Of a stretch of DNA of 64,000 bases, positions 1-8,157 are shown in pieces. This DNA comes from Mesorhizobium caraganae (GTDB lineage Bacteria; Pseudomonadota; Alphaproteobacteria; Rhizobiales; Rhizobiaceae). The stretch spans positions 62,001-126,000 of the forward strand of contig NZ_JAFCGY010000016.1 in the NCBI RefSeq assembly GCF_016836705.1. Direction: 5' to 3'. Both the position numbers and the translations under genes were made by a program. The notes under the pieces are model-generated. The model was not told where the DNA came from, ran no database searches, and saw nothing but the letters and a program-made list of their open reading frames with translations. Positions within the stretch are counted from its first letter, which is position 1, and each line of letters starts with the position of its first letter.

Positions 1-1682
1 CCCTTGTCGTCGACGTCGCGGACGATCAGCTCGATCGGCCCGATCAGCACCCGGTCGGCATATTCGGCGTGGCCGCCGAGCCTTGCCGTCACCAGCGCGC
101 CGACGGTGAGCTTCTGCTCGGCTTCGGTCAGGCCCGGCGTGTAGGCGGCTTCCAACTCGGCGGCGGAGCGCGCCGGATCGACGGCGAAGGCACCGAAGAA
201 ATCGGCATCCTCGGGGTCGACCACGGCGCGGCTGGCGAACAGCTTGTCGAGCAGGCGCGGATAGCGGTCAGGCACGAAGATATAGACCTGGTCGCCGGCA
301 GCGAGCCGGCCCATGTCCTGGAAGCGCATCGAGCGGCCGTCGCGCAGCACCAGGGAGGGCCTGGCCCAGCGCGGGATGCGCTCGCCGCGCGCCACCGGGC
401 TGCCGGGCGCGACGCGGTAGGCGAGAAGCTCGTGATGGGCCGAGCCCGGCAGTTCGAGCTCGACCTTGTCCAGCGGACCGAGCCTCGCCGGCACGATCAG
501 GCCGAGGCGGCGCGCCAGTGGCCCGACCGTCCAGCCCTGCACCACCAGCGAGACCAGCACGATGATGAAGGCGGTGTTGAAGATAACGCGGCCGTTCTCA
601 AGCCCGCCGAGCAGCGGGGTGATGGCAAGCAGGATGGAGACTGCGCCGCGCAGGCCGACCCAGGATACGAAGGCGACCTCGGGACGCGGCAGGCGGAACG
701 GGATCAGGCAGAGCCAGACGGCGACCGGGCGCGCGACAAACATCAGGAACAGGCCAAGCAGCACCGCCGGCACCAGGATCGCCGGAAATTGCGACGGCGT
801 CGCGAACAGGCCGAGGATCAGGAACATGATGATCTGCGCCAGCCACGACATGCCGTCCTGGAAGCGCTTCAGGATGGTGACGGCGCGGATGTCGGAATTG
901 CCGGCAATCAGCCCGGCGAGATAGACCGCCAGGAAGCCGGAGCCGCCGATGGCGCCGGCGGCGGCGAACACCATCAGCGACAAGGTCAGCACGAAGATCG
1001 GCAGCAGGCCGTGGTCGAGATTGAGCCGGTCGACGAGGCGCACGATGGCAAGGCCGCCAAGCACGCCGACAATGGCGCCGAGGCCCATATTGAGCACGAA
1101 GCCAAGGACCAGATTGGTGACCAGCACATGGGTCTCGGGATTGGCGTGGGCGGCGATGATCTCGACCAGCGTGATGGTCAGGAAGATGGCGATCGGGTCG
1201 TTCGTGCCGGATTCAACTTCCAGCGTGGCGCGCACGCGCTCGCGCAGATTGATCTCGCCGGCACGCAGCAGGAAGAACACCGCAGCCGCGTCGGTCGAGG
1301 CGACGGCGGCCCCGAGCAGGAAGGATTCCAGCCAGCTGAGGTCGAGCAGGTAATAGGCGGCGGCGCCGAACAGGCCGGTGGTCAAAAGCACGCCGAAGGT
1401 CGCCAGCGACAGCGCCGGCCCGGCCGCCTGGCGCAGCGCATTGAGCGGCGTGCCGAAACCGGAATCGAACAGGATGACGGCCAGCGCAAGTGAGCCGGCA
1501 AAATAAGCCACACGCGCATTGTCGAATTCGATGCCAAGACCGTCGGTGCCGGTGGCGAGACCGATGCAGAGGAACAAGAGCAGCAGCGGAGCGCCGAAGC
1601 GGAAGGCGATCAGGCTCGAAAACGCGGCGGCGACGACGAGCGCTGTGCCGACCAGCGTGACGAGATAGATCGCATGCTCCAT
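1..1682 (-). CDS. K+/H+ antiporter, NhaP2/CvrA type (3' end cut by window edge)
   Basis: An open frame starts at an ATG at 1682 and runs off the left edge without a stop. The first 560 residues are visible (start MEHAIYLVTLVGTALVV). The N-terminal part of about 390 residues is hydrophobic with many membrane segments and carries CPA1 antiporter motifs, including AAVASTDAAAVFFLLR and ESGTNDPIAIFL, which hold the acidic ion-binding residues. The C-terminal part (about 400 onward) looks like the soluble TrkA_C region (ELPGSAHHELLAYRVAPGS) and the extra C-terminal domain of NhaP2. Family role: potassium or sodium efflux in exchange for protons at the inner membrane. The visible length is close to the usual family length, so the stop is probably just outside. 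The choice of K+ over Na+ is inference. Confidence 0.85.
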   Translation of the reverse strand, partial: MEHAIYLVTLVGTALVVAAAFSSLIAFRFGAPLLLLFLCIGLATGTDGLGIEFDNARVAYFAGSLALAVILFDSGFGTPLNALRQAAGPALSLATFGVLLTTGLFGAAAYYLLDLSWLESFLLGAAVASTDAAAVFFLLRAGEINLRERVRATLEVESGTNDPIAIFLTITLVEIIAAHANPETHVLVTNLVLGFVLNMGLGAIVGVLGGLAIVRLVDRLNLDHGLLPIFVLTLSLMVFAAAGAIGGSGFLAVYLAGLIAGNSDIRAVTILKRFQDGMSWLAQIIMFLILGLFATPSQFPAILVPAVLLGLFLMFVARPVAVWLCLIPFRLPRPEVAFVSWVGLRGAVSILLAITPLLGGLENGRVIFNTAFIIVLVSLVVQGWTVGPLARRLGLIVPARLGPLDKVELELPGSAHHELLAYRVAPGSPVARGERIPRWARPSLVLRDGRSMRFQDMGRLAAGDQVYIFVPDRYPRLLDKLFASRAVVDPEDADFFGAFAVDPARSAAELEAAYTPGLTEAEQKLTVGALVTARLGGHAEYADRVLIGPIELIVRDVDDK

Positions 1683-1710
1683 CCGTGACTTGCCCCTCGA
1701 ATTCCTCTTT

Positions 1711-1727
1711 CTCCCGATTTACGGGAG
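1711..1727. repeat. Short perfect hairpin in antiporter/gap intergenic region
   Basis: CTCCCG and CGGGAG flank a 5-base loop. The surrounding TTTCTCCCG...CGGGAGA resembles one arm of the mosaic palindromic repeats found elsewhere in the window (near 7.9, 49.5 and 58.5 kb). It may be a degraded solitary copy. The rest of the 207-base gap holds the gap terminator and the antiporter upstream region. Confidence 0.4.
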
Positions 1728-1836
1728 AGTGGGGCGAAGGCATGGCCAGTGCAAGGCGGGAGGGCGGTTTTTTGCCCTATGCCGCTGATTTTCGTGCATT
1801 TTGGCCGGTCGGGCCGACTAGGCACGCGCTCCGACG

Positions 1837-1864
1837 AAAAACGCCCGGACAAAGCCGGGCGTTT
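1837..1864 (-). terminator. Rho-independent terminator of gap
   Basis: A perfect 10-bp stem (AAACGCCCGG paired with CCGGGCGTTT), a 6-base loop, and five Ts on the minus strand. It lies 25 bases past the gap stop codon. Confidence 0.85.
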
Positions 1865-1889
1865 CAAAGCTGTGAGACGATGTTTGTGT

Positions 1890-2900
1890 TCAGGCGATGG
1901 TCTTGCCGAAGGCGACAGAGGTGTCGGCCATGCGGTTGGAGAAGCCCCACTCATTGTCGTACCAGGACAGCACCGAAACGAAGTTGCCGTCCATGACCTT
2001 GGTCTGGTCGAGCGCCATGATCGAGGAGCGCGGATCGTGGTTGAAGTCGATCGACACATTCGGGTGATGGGTGACGCCGAGAATGCCCTTGAGCTTGCCG
2101 TTGGAAGCAGCGATCACCGCTTCGTTGATCTCCTGCACGGTGGTGGCGCGCTTGGCGATGAACTTGAAGTCGACGACCGAGACGTTCGGCGTCGGCACGC
2201 GGATCGAGATGCCGTCGAGCTTGCCCTTGAGGTCGGGCAGCACGAGACCGATCGCCTTGGCTGCACCGGTCGAGGTCGGGATCTGCGACAGCGCGGCGGC
2301 GCGGGCGCGGTAGAGGTCCTTGTGCATGGTGTCCAGCGTCGGCTGGTCGCCGGTGTAGGAGTGGATCGTCGTCATCATGCCCTTTTCGATGCCGACGGCC
2401 TCGTGCAGCACGGCGGCCAGCGGCGCCAGGCAATTGGTGGTGCAGGACGCGTTCGAGATGACGATATGGTCCTTGGTCAGCTTGTCGTGATTGATGCCGT
2501 AGACCACGGTGAGGTCAGCACCTTCGGCCGGCGCCGAGACGACGACGCGCTTGGCGCCGGCGGTCAAATGCGCGGCGGCTTTGTCGCGGGCGGTGAAGAT
2601 GCCGGTGCATTCGAGCGCGATGTCGACGCCGAGATCCTTCCACGGCAACTGCGCCGGGTCCTTGATTGCGGTGACCTTGAATTTTTCCTTGCCGACGGTG
2701 ATCTGGTCGCCATCGACGCTCACTTCGTGCGGGAAGCGACCATGGACGCTGTCATAGCGCAGCAGATGGGCGTTGGTCTCGACCGGGCCGAGATCGTTGA
2801 CGGCGACGACGTCGATGTCCTTGCGGCCGGATTCGTGGATGGCGCGCAGGATGTTGCGGCCGATGCGGCCAAATCCGTTGATGGCAACTCTGACGGTCAT
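1890..2900 (-). CDS. gap: Glyceraldehyde-3-phosphate dehydrogenase (type I)
   Basis: 336 residues, the usual GAPDH length. The start ATG at 2900 is chosen over longer in-frame options because it gives the canonical N-terminus MTVRVAINGFGRIGRN (NAD-binding GxGxxG) and has AGGGAGAG just upstream. The catalytic cysteine is C153 in SNASCTTNCLAPL. The C-terminal part has the standard catalytic domain ending near SWYDNEWGFSNRM. It acts in the cytosol, interconverting glyceraldehyde 3-phosphate and 1,3-bisphosphoglycerate. It lies downstream of tkt on the same strand, an arrangement common in rhizobia, with a strong terminator after it. Confidence 0.97.
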   Translation of the reverse strand: MTVRVAINGFGRIGRNILRAIHESGRKDIDVVAVNDLGPVETNAHLLRYDSVHGRFPHEVSVDGDQITVGKEKFKVTAIKDPAQLPWKDLGVDIALECTGIFTARDKAAAHLTAGAKRVVVSAPAEGADLTVVYGINHDKLTKDHIVISNASCTTNCLAPLAAVLHEAVGIEKGMMTTIHSYTGDQPTLDTMHKDLYRARAAALSQIPTSTGAAKAIGLVLPDLKGKLDGISIRVPTPNVSVVDFKFIAKRATTVQEINEAVIAASNGKLKGILGVTHHPNVSIDFNHDPRSSIMALDQTKVMDGNFVSVLSWYDNEWGFSNRMADTSVAFGKTIA

Positions 2901-3011
2901 TTTACTCTCCCTGGGAGCTCGAAAGGCGGCAGATGGGTCCGCAGCTTCATAGCTGCGGATGGGACAAGAATCCAGCCGCAGAAGGCCGAATTTAAATCGA
3001 TTAGGTTGGTC

Positions 3012-3077
3012 CAGTCCCGCGAAACCGCCTTTGCGGTTCGCGGGACTGACCGGGATCACTTGCTGTGCAAGTGACCC
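3012..3077 (-). other. Two tandem bulged hairpins between tkt and gap
   Basis: Hairpin 1 (3012-3048) pairs CAGTCCCGCGAAACCGC with GCGGTTCGCGGGACTG around a 4-base loop, leaving one unpaired A. Hairpin 2 (3052-3077) pairs GGGATCACTTG with CAAGTGACCC around CTGTG, again with one bulged A. They lie just after the tkt stop. Neither has a T run on the minus strand, so they could be a weak tkt terminator, a processing site or an mRNA 3'-end stabiliser. Confidence 0.55.
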
Positions 3078-3083
3078 TGGATA

Positions 3084-5075
3084 TCACTTGCTGTGCAGGC
3101 GGGCTTCCGCTGCCTTGGCTGCCGCTTCGGCGGTGATGCCGAAATGCGGGTAGAGCTGCTCGATGGTGCCGGAGGCGCCGAAGCCGTGCATGCCGACGAA
3201 GATGCCGTCGGAGCCGATCAGGTGATCCCAGCCCTGGCGGATGCCGGCCTCGATCGCCATCTTGATCGGCGCGTCGCCGATGGTCTTCTTGCGGTAGGCG
3301 TCGCTCTGCTGATCGAACAGTTCGAAGCAAGGCACCGAGACGACGCGGGTCGGATGGCCGTGCTTTTCAAGCAGGTCGCGGGCGCCGAGAGCGACCTCGA
3401 CCTCGGAGCCGGTGGCGAAGATCGTCACTGCGGCGTCACCACTGGCCGAGGCCAGTTCATAGGCGCCCTGGCGGCTCAGGTTCGTGGCCGAGTATTCGGT
3501 GCGTACCGTCGGCAGGTTCTGGCGCGTCAGCGCCAGGGTTGACGGCGTCTTTTCCGTCTCAATGGCGATCTGCCAGCATTCGGCGGTTTCCACCGCGTCG
3601 GCCGGACGGAATACATTGTGGTTGGGGATTGCACGCAGCGCCGCCAGATGCTCGACCGGCTGGTGGGTCGGGCCGTCTTCGCCCAGACCGATGGAATCAT
3701 GGGTCATGACGAAGATCGAGCGGATGCCCATCAGCGACGCCAGCCGCATCGACGGGCGGGCATAGTCGGAGAAGCACATGAAGGTGCCGCCATAGGCGAT
3801 GAGGCCGCCATGCAGCGTCAGGCCGTTTAGCGCGGCGGCCATGCCATGTTCGCGGATGCCGTAGTGGACATAACGCTGGCCGTAATCGTCGGGCGTGATG
3901 TTCTTGGTCTGGCTGGTCTTGGTGTTGTTGGAGCCGGTGAGGTCGGCCGAGCCGCCGATGGTCTCGGGCACGGCGCCGTTGATGACTTCCAGCGCCATCT
4001 CGGACGATTTGCGGGTGGCGACCTTCGGCTTGTCGGCCGACAGCTTCTTCTTGTAGTCGGCGATGACGGCGTCGAAGTTCGACGGCAGCTTGCCGGCGAG
4101 GCGGCGCTCGAACTCGGCCTTCAGCTCGGGCTTGGCCTTGGCAAGGCGGCCTTCCCAGTCGGTGCGCGGCTTGGCGCCGGCTTTGCCTGCGGTGCGCCAG
4201 GCGTCGAGGATGTCGGCCGGAATCTCGAAGGGCGGCGAGTCCCAGTTGAAGAATTTGCGCGCACCGGCGATCTCGTCGGCGCCGAGCGGCGAGCCGTGCG
4301 CCTTGTTGGTGCCGGCCTTGGTCGGGGCGCCGAAGCCGATGGTCGTCTTGCAGGCGATCATCGTCGGCTTGTCGGAATGGCGGGCGGCTTCGATGGCATA
4401 GGCGATCGCTTCCGGGTCGGTGCCGTCAATGTGGCTGGCGTTCCAGCCGCTAGCCTGGAAGCGGGCAACCTGGTCGGTGTTGTCGGCGAGCGAGACCGGA
4501 CCGTCGATCGAGATGTTGTTGTTGTCCCAGAAGACGATCAGCTTGTTGAGCTTGAGGTGGCCGGCCAGCGCGATGGCTTCCTGCGAGACGCCTTCCATCA
4601 GGCAGCCGTCACCAGCCAGAACGTAGGTGTAGTGGTCGACGAGGTCGTTGCCGAAGGCGGCGTTCATGATGCGCTCGCCGAGCGCGAAGCCGACCGAATT
4701 GGCAAGACCCTGCCCGAGCGGGCCGGTCGTCGTCTCGATGCCGGTGGCGTGGCCGTATTCGGGATGGCCGGCGGTCTTCGAGCCGAGTTGGCGGAAATGC
4801 TTGATCTGGTCGATCGTCATGTCCTCGTAGCCGGTCAGGTGCAGCAGCGAATAGAGCAGCATCGAACCGTGGCCGGCCGACAGGATGAAGCGGTCGCGGT
4901 CGGGCCAATGGGGGTTCTTCGGATCGTATTTCAGGAACTTCGTGAACAGCACGGTGGCGATGTCGGCGCAGCCCATGGGCAAGCCTGGATGGCCGGACTG
5001 GGCCTTTTCGACAGCGTCCATGGCGAGAAAACGGATCGCATTGGCCATCCGGTCATGTTGTTCACGCGACGTCAT
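3084..5075 (-). CDS. tkt: Transketolase
   Basis: 663 residues, full family length. The start at 5075 (MTSREQHDRMANAIRF) is preceded by GGAGG; a longer frame upstream lacks family similarity. The thiamine diphosphate motif GDGCLMEG is at about 155-162 with NNN near 185. The pyrimidine-binding region (HYGIREHGMAAALNG) and C-terminal domain follow. The enzyme transfers two-carbon units between sugar phosphates in the pentose phosphate pathway. It sits upstream of gap on the same strand, so the two may be partly co-transcribed through the hairpins at 3012-3077. The last four codons (HSK, stop) are copied as a 15-bp direct repeat just downstream. Confidence 0.97.
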   Translation of the reverse strand: MTSREQHDRMANAIRFLAMDAVEKAQSGHPGLPMGCADIATVLFTKFLKYDPKNPHWPDRDRFILSAGHGSMLLYSLLHLTGYEDMTIDQIKHFRQLGSKTAGHPEYGHATGIETTTGPLGQGLANSVGFALGERIMNAAFGNDLVDHYTYVLAGDGCLMEGVSQEAIALAGHLKLNKLIVFWDNNNISIDGPVSLADNTDQVARFQASGWNASHIDGTDPEAIAYAIEAARHSDKPTMIACKTTIGFGAPTKAGTNKAHGSPLGADEIAGARKFFNWDSPPFEIPADILDAWRTAGKAGAKPRTDWEGRLAKAKPELKAEFERRLAGKLPSNFDAVIADYKKKLSADKPKVATRKSSEMALEVINGAVPETIGGSADLTGSNNTKTSQTKNITPDDYGQRYVHYGIREHGMAAALNGLTLHGGLIAYGGTFMCFSDYARPSMRLASLMGIRSIFVMTHDSIGLGEDGPTHQPVEHLAALRAIPNHNVFRPADAVETAECWQIAIETEKTPSTLALTRQNLPTVRTEYSATNLSRQGAYELASASGDAAVTIFATGSEVEVALGARDLLEKHGHPTRVVSVPCFELFDQQSDAYRKKTIGDAPIKMAIEAGIRQGWDHLIGSDGIFVGMHGFGASGTIEQLYPHFGITAEAAAKAAEARLHSK

Positions 5076-5131
5076 GGTACCTCCGGGGTGGGGATTTGCG
5101 GGCTTGGCAGAGCCCTGGAAAGAGTGCGCGA

Positions 5132-5159
5132 CACATAGCAGGCGCGGGCTTTTAGTCAA
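5132..5159 (-). promoter_or_regulatory. Probable sigma-70 promoter of tkt
   Basis: On the minus strand, TTGACT (5159-5154), a 16-bp spacer and TATGTG (5137-5132) lie about 60 bases upstream of the tkt start. The -35 box is good and the -10 box weak. Inference from motif and position only. Confidence 0.45.
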
Positions 5160-5243
5160 CAAATCGGCTGCACATTTGCCGGTCTTGTGATGCCGGTGGC
5201 AGGCCCACTTTAGCGTTAGCAGGGGACAGTCGCGAGAGCTTTG

Positions 5244-5273
5244 TTGACGTTGCCTTCACCCGGTGCCTAATGT
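5244..5273 (+). promoter_or_regulatory. Probable promoter of the DUF4164-zapA pair
   Basis: TTGACG (5244-5249), an 18-bp spacer and TAATGT (5268-5273) lie about 65 bases before the start codon at 5337. Motif and position are the only evidence. Confidence 0.4.
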
Positions 5274-5336
5274 TTCCGGGATAACGCGTTCTGAACGCGA
5301 GCGATTCGGTGATGGGCAGGGCACAGGACGAAGGCC

Positions 5337-5609
5337 ATGACCGGGGAAACCACACTCAAGGAAGTCATCCACAGGCTGGGCAAGGCCATCGAGGGGCTGG
5401 AAAACGCCGTCGCGGCCAAGCTTGAGCACGAGCGCGACTATTCCGAAGCCGAGGCTGAAGTGCAGCGCATGAACGCCGACCGTTCCCGGCTGGCGCAGGA
5501 ACTCGACAATTCCGAAGCCCGCGCCGAAAGGCTGGAAGATGCCAACAAGGAAGTGTCGCGCCGCCTGGTGACCGCCATGGAAACCATCCGCGCGGTGCTG
5601 GACAGGTAG
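5337..5609 (+). CDS. DUF4164-like coiled-coil protein next to zapA
   Basis: 90 residues, charged and almost entirely predicted helical coiled coil (heptad-like AEAEVQRMNADRSRLAQEL). There is no signal peptide or membrane segment. It lies 12 bases before zapA on the same strand. A small coiled-coil protein of the DUF4164 type next to zapA is a recurrent arrangement in rhizobia. No biochemical role is known to me; a part in division or nucleoid organisation is only guilt by association. Confidence 0.8.
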   Translation: MTGETTLKEVIHRLGKAIEGLENAVAAKLEHERDYSEAEAEVQRMNADRSRLAQELDNSEARAERLEDANKEVSRRLVTAMETIRAVLDR

Positions 5610-5621
5610 GAGCTGCAGGCC

Positions 5622-5987
5622 ATGGCACAGGTCACGGTTTCCATCGACGGCAAGCAATACCGCATGGCTTGCGACGAGGGCCAGGAAGAGCATCTGATCG
5701 ACCTGGCCGAACGCTTCGACCGTTATGTCTCGCATCTCAAGGATTCGTTCGGCGAAATCGGCGACCAGCGGCTGACGGTGATGGCCGGCATCATGGTGAT
5801 GGACGAGCTGTCGGAGCTGCAGAAGCGTGTCAAGGGCATGGAGACCGAGGTGCAGACGCTGCGCAAGACGCGCGACGAGGCGCTGACCAAGGCCGACAAG
5901 AACGACGCCGTGCTGACCAGCGCGCTTGGCGCGCTCGCCCAGCGCATGGAAGACCTGGCCACGTCGCTGGCGGTCAACAAGGCCTGA
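5622..5987 (+). CDS. zapA: Cell division protein ZapA
   Basis: 121 residues. The N-terminal globular part (MAQVTVSIDGKQYRMACDEGQEEHLIDLAERFD) has the ZapA fold signature, followed by a long C-terminal coiled coil (about 65-120). ZapA binds FtsZ in the cytoplasm and bundles its filaments at the division ring. A GGAG-type ribosome site precedes the start, and the gene is probably translated from the same mRNA as the coiled-coil gene upstream. Confidence 0.92.
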   Translation: MAQVTVSIDGKQYRMACDEGQEEHLIDLAERFDRYVSHLKDSFGEIGDQRLTVMAGIMVMDELSELQKRVKGMETEVQTLRKTRDEALTKADKNDAVLTSALGALAQRMEDLATSLAVNKA

Positions 5988-6021
5988 GCGCCCCCTTTTC
6001 TCGCAGAAACGAAAGATGTCG

Positions 6022-6055
6022 GGCCCCAACGTTGGGTCCGTAGCACGAAAGTGCT
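6022..6055. other. Palindrome plus tetraloop hairpin after zapA
   Basis: A perfect 12-bp palindrome CCCAACGTTGGG (6025-6036) is followed by a 5-bp stem AGCAC/GTGCT with a GAAA loop (6042-6055). It may end the zapA transcript or be part of a leader for the peroxiredoxin gene. 6S RNA often lies after zapA in proteobacteria, but I could not recognise its conserved core here. Confidence 0.4.
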
Positions 6056-6185
6056 CATTCCGCCGCCGACAAGAGTTTCCTATTATCTCACAGCCGCGAT
6101 TTATGCGCTAAGATGCGGCAATGCCGGAGCGTGGACGCCGCCTTGGTGCCGCTCCTAACGAAATCTGTTGCAGGGGAAATGTGCC

Positions 6186-6845
6186 ATGAGCCTTCGTATC
6201 AACGACATCGCGCCCGACTTCACCGCCGAAACCACGCAAGGGACGATCAATTTCCATGACTGGATCGGCGACGGCTGGGCGATCCTGTTCAGCCACCCGA
6301 AGAACTTCACCCCGGTGTGCACGACCGAGCTCGGCACGATGGCGGGTCTGGCGGGCGAATTCAAGAAGCGCAACGTCAAGGTCATCGGCATTTCCGTCGA
6401 TCCCGTTGCGAGCCACGACAAGTGGCAGGCCGACATCAAGACGGCGACCGGCCAGACGGTGAACTACCCGCTGATCGGCGACAAGGACCTCAAGGTCGCC
6501 AAGCTCTACGAGATGCTGCCGGCGGGGGCCGGCGAGACGTCGGAAGGCCGCACGCCGGCCGACAACGCCACGGTGCGCTCGGTCTATGTCATCGGACCGG
6601 ACAAGAAGATCAAGCTGGTGCTGACCTATCCGATGACCACCGGCCGCAACTTCGACGAGATCCTGCGCGCCGTCGATTCCATGCAGCTGACCGCCAAGCA
6701 TCAGGTGGCGACGCCGGCGAACTGGAAGCAGGGCGAGGACGTCATCATCACCGCTGCCGTCTCCAACGAGGATGCGATCAAGCGCTTCGGCGCTTTTGAC
6801 ACGGTCCTGCCCTATCTCAGGAAGACCAAGCAGCCGTCCGCCTAG
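6186..6845 (+). CDS. 1-Cys peroxiredoxin (Prx6 subfamily)
   Basis: 219 residues from the ATG at 6186, preceded by AGGGGA; an in-frame ATG 18 bases upstream is less well placed. The peroxidatic cysteine is C45 in NFTPVCTTE. No other cysteine is present in the protein, which fits the 1-Cys class. The C-terminal extension (about 160-219, containing TPANWKQGEDVII) is typical of Prx6-like enzymes. It reduces hydrogen peroxide and organic hydroperoxides in the cytosol. The reductant is not evident from neighbours. Confidence 0.93.
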   Translation: MSLRINDIAPDFTAETTQGTINFHDWIGDGWAILFSHPKNFTPVCTTELGTMAGLAGEFKKRNVKVIGISVDPVASHDKWQADIKTATGQTVNYPLIGDKDLKVAKLYEMLPAGAGETSEGRTPADNATVRSVYVIGPDKKIKLVLTYPMTTGRNFDEILRAVDSMQLTAKHQVATPANWKQGEDVIITAAVSNEDAIKRFGAFDTVLPYLRKTKQPSA

Positions 6846-6989
6846 GTTTTCTCGACCCGGGCGGTATCGATTTTTGTCCTGTTCTGGCAGGGTGTGCTTG
6901 ACGGGTGCGCCTTGCTGGATGACCATGCTCCTGGTTCATTCCGGCAGAGAAAATCATTCCTGCCGGAGCGAGGGGCAGGGGGCCGGAAA

Positions 6990-7862
6990 TTGGACGCAGC
7001 TTTGGCTAAGCCGCTGGTCAGCGGCTTCTACGACAAGCCGACCGGAGCCATACAGTACGTCGTCACCGATCCGGCGACGAAGCGCTGCGCCATTATCGAT
7101 CCGATCCTCGATTTCGACGAAAGGTCCGGCGCGACGGCGACGAAAAGCGCCGATGCCTTGCTGGATTTCATCCGGGCAAACGGACTGGAACTCGAATGGA
7201 TCCTGGATACCCATCCGCATGCCGATCATTTCTCGGCGGCTCGTTATCTTCATGAGAAGACCGGAGCGCCGACGGCGATCGGCGACAGGATCGTCGAGGT
7301 CCAGAAACTGTGGAAGGCGATCTACAACTGGCCGGATTTTCCCGCCGACGGGTCGCAGTGGGACCGGCTGTTTGGGGAAGGCGAAACGTTCCTGATCGGC
7401 AGCCTTCCGGTCAAGGTGCTGTTCTCGCCGGGGCATACGCTCGCCTCAATCACCTATGTCATAGGTGACGCCGCCTTCATCCACGATACGCTGTTCATAC
7501 CCGACAGCGGCACGGCGCGGGCCGATTTTCCCGGTGGCAGTGCGGCGCGGCTGTGGCGATCGATCCAGGATATCCTCGCACTGCCGGACGAAACGCGCGT
7601 GTTCGTTGGCCACGACTACCAGGAGGGCGGCCGTGAGGCGCGTTGGGAGAGCACCGTCGCTGAGCAAAGGGCGAAGAATATCCACCTCGTTGCCGCGCAC
7701 ACCGAGGCCGAATTCGTCGCCTTGCGTGAGGGACGCGACAAGACACTGCCGATGCCGCGGCTGATCCTGCATGCGCTGCAGGTCAACATGAATGGCGGAC
7801 GGCTGCCGGAACCGGAAGCCAATGGAAAGCGATATCTGAAGTTTCCGCTGGATGGGCTTTGA
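6990..7862 (+). CDS. MBL-fold metallo-hydrolase, persulfide-dioxygenase-like
   Basis: 290 residues if translation starts at the TTG at 6990, which has AGGGGG seven bases upstream; an ATG at 6894 would add 32 residues that look unlike the family. The metal motif HPHADH is at about 75-80, with further ligands in FSPGHT and VFVGHDY. The tail RKTL-like region and EGGREARWESTVAEQRAKN resemble the ETHE1/Blh group, which oxidises glutathione persulfide or acts in sulfide tolerance. It follows a peroxiredoxin, so both may serve reactive sulfur or oxygen defence. The exact substrate is not shown. Confidence 0.8.
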   Translation: MDAALAKPLVSGFYDKPTGAIQYVVTDPATKRCAIIDPILDFDERSGATATKSADALLDFIRANGLELEWILDTHPHADHFSAARYLHEKTGAPTAIGDRIVEVQKLWKAIYNWPDFPADGSQWDRLFGEGETFLIGSLPVKVLFSPGHTLASITYVIGDAAFIHDTLFIPDSGTARADFPGGSAARLWRSIQDILALPDETRVFVGHDYQEGGREARWESTVAEQRAKNIHLVAAHTEAEFVALREGRDKTLPMPRLILHALQVNMNGGRLPEPEANGKRYLKFPLDGL

Positions 7863-7892
7863 GAAATGTCGCGCGCCGTCGCGCTCAAGTCT

Positions 7893-8058
7893 CTTCTCCC
7901 CGTGACTATACGGGGAGAAGGTGGCGGCAGCCGGATGAGGGGCAGCGCCGACGTTCGTTGTGATCGCGCCGCTGCTCCTGTGGTGGCAAACCCGAAATCT
8001 CGGCGCTGCCCCTCATTGTCCTGCCGGACATTTCTCCCCGTATAGTGACGGGGAGAAA
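7893..8058. repeat. Mosaic palindromic intergenic repeat, family A, copy 1
   Basis: Two inverted hairpin units, CTTCTCCCCG...CGGGGAGAAG (7893-7920) and TTTCTCCCCG...CGGGGAGAAA (8031-8058), enclose inverted arms GATGAGGGGCAGCGCCGA (7934-7951) and its complement (8000-8017). The whole stretch can fold into one long hairpin. It lies between convergent genes and resembles RIME-type rhizobial elements. Related copies are at 49500 and 58495. Confidence 0.75.
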
Positions 8059-8096
8059 GGGCTGTCGCGCCGGTTTCGCCAATCGCCAGCGGACAC

Positions 8097-8131
8097 AAAA
8101 AAAGGCGCCGCCGGTTTCCCGACGCCGCCTT
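8097..8131 (-). terminator. Rho-independent terminator of rpoH
   Basis: On the minus strand, an imperfect 13-bp GC-rich stem with a GAAA tetraloop is followed by seven Ts. It lies 27 bases beyond the rpoH stop. Confidence 0.85.
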
Positions 8132-8157
8132 GATGTTTTTCGTAACCGAACCCGACC

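Noticed and set aside
1749..3074. Long plus-strand open frame opposite gap
   Set aside because: Antisense to GAPDH with no domain similarity; a codon-bias shadow.
7893..8058. Repeated palindromes considered as a CRISPR array
   Set aside because: Only two inverted units with related, not unique, inner sequence; no direct repeats with regular spacers and no cas genes.
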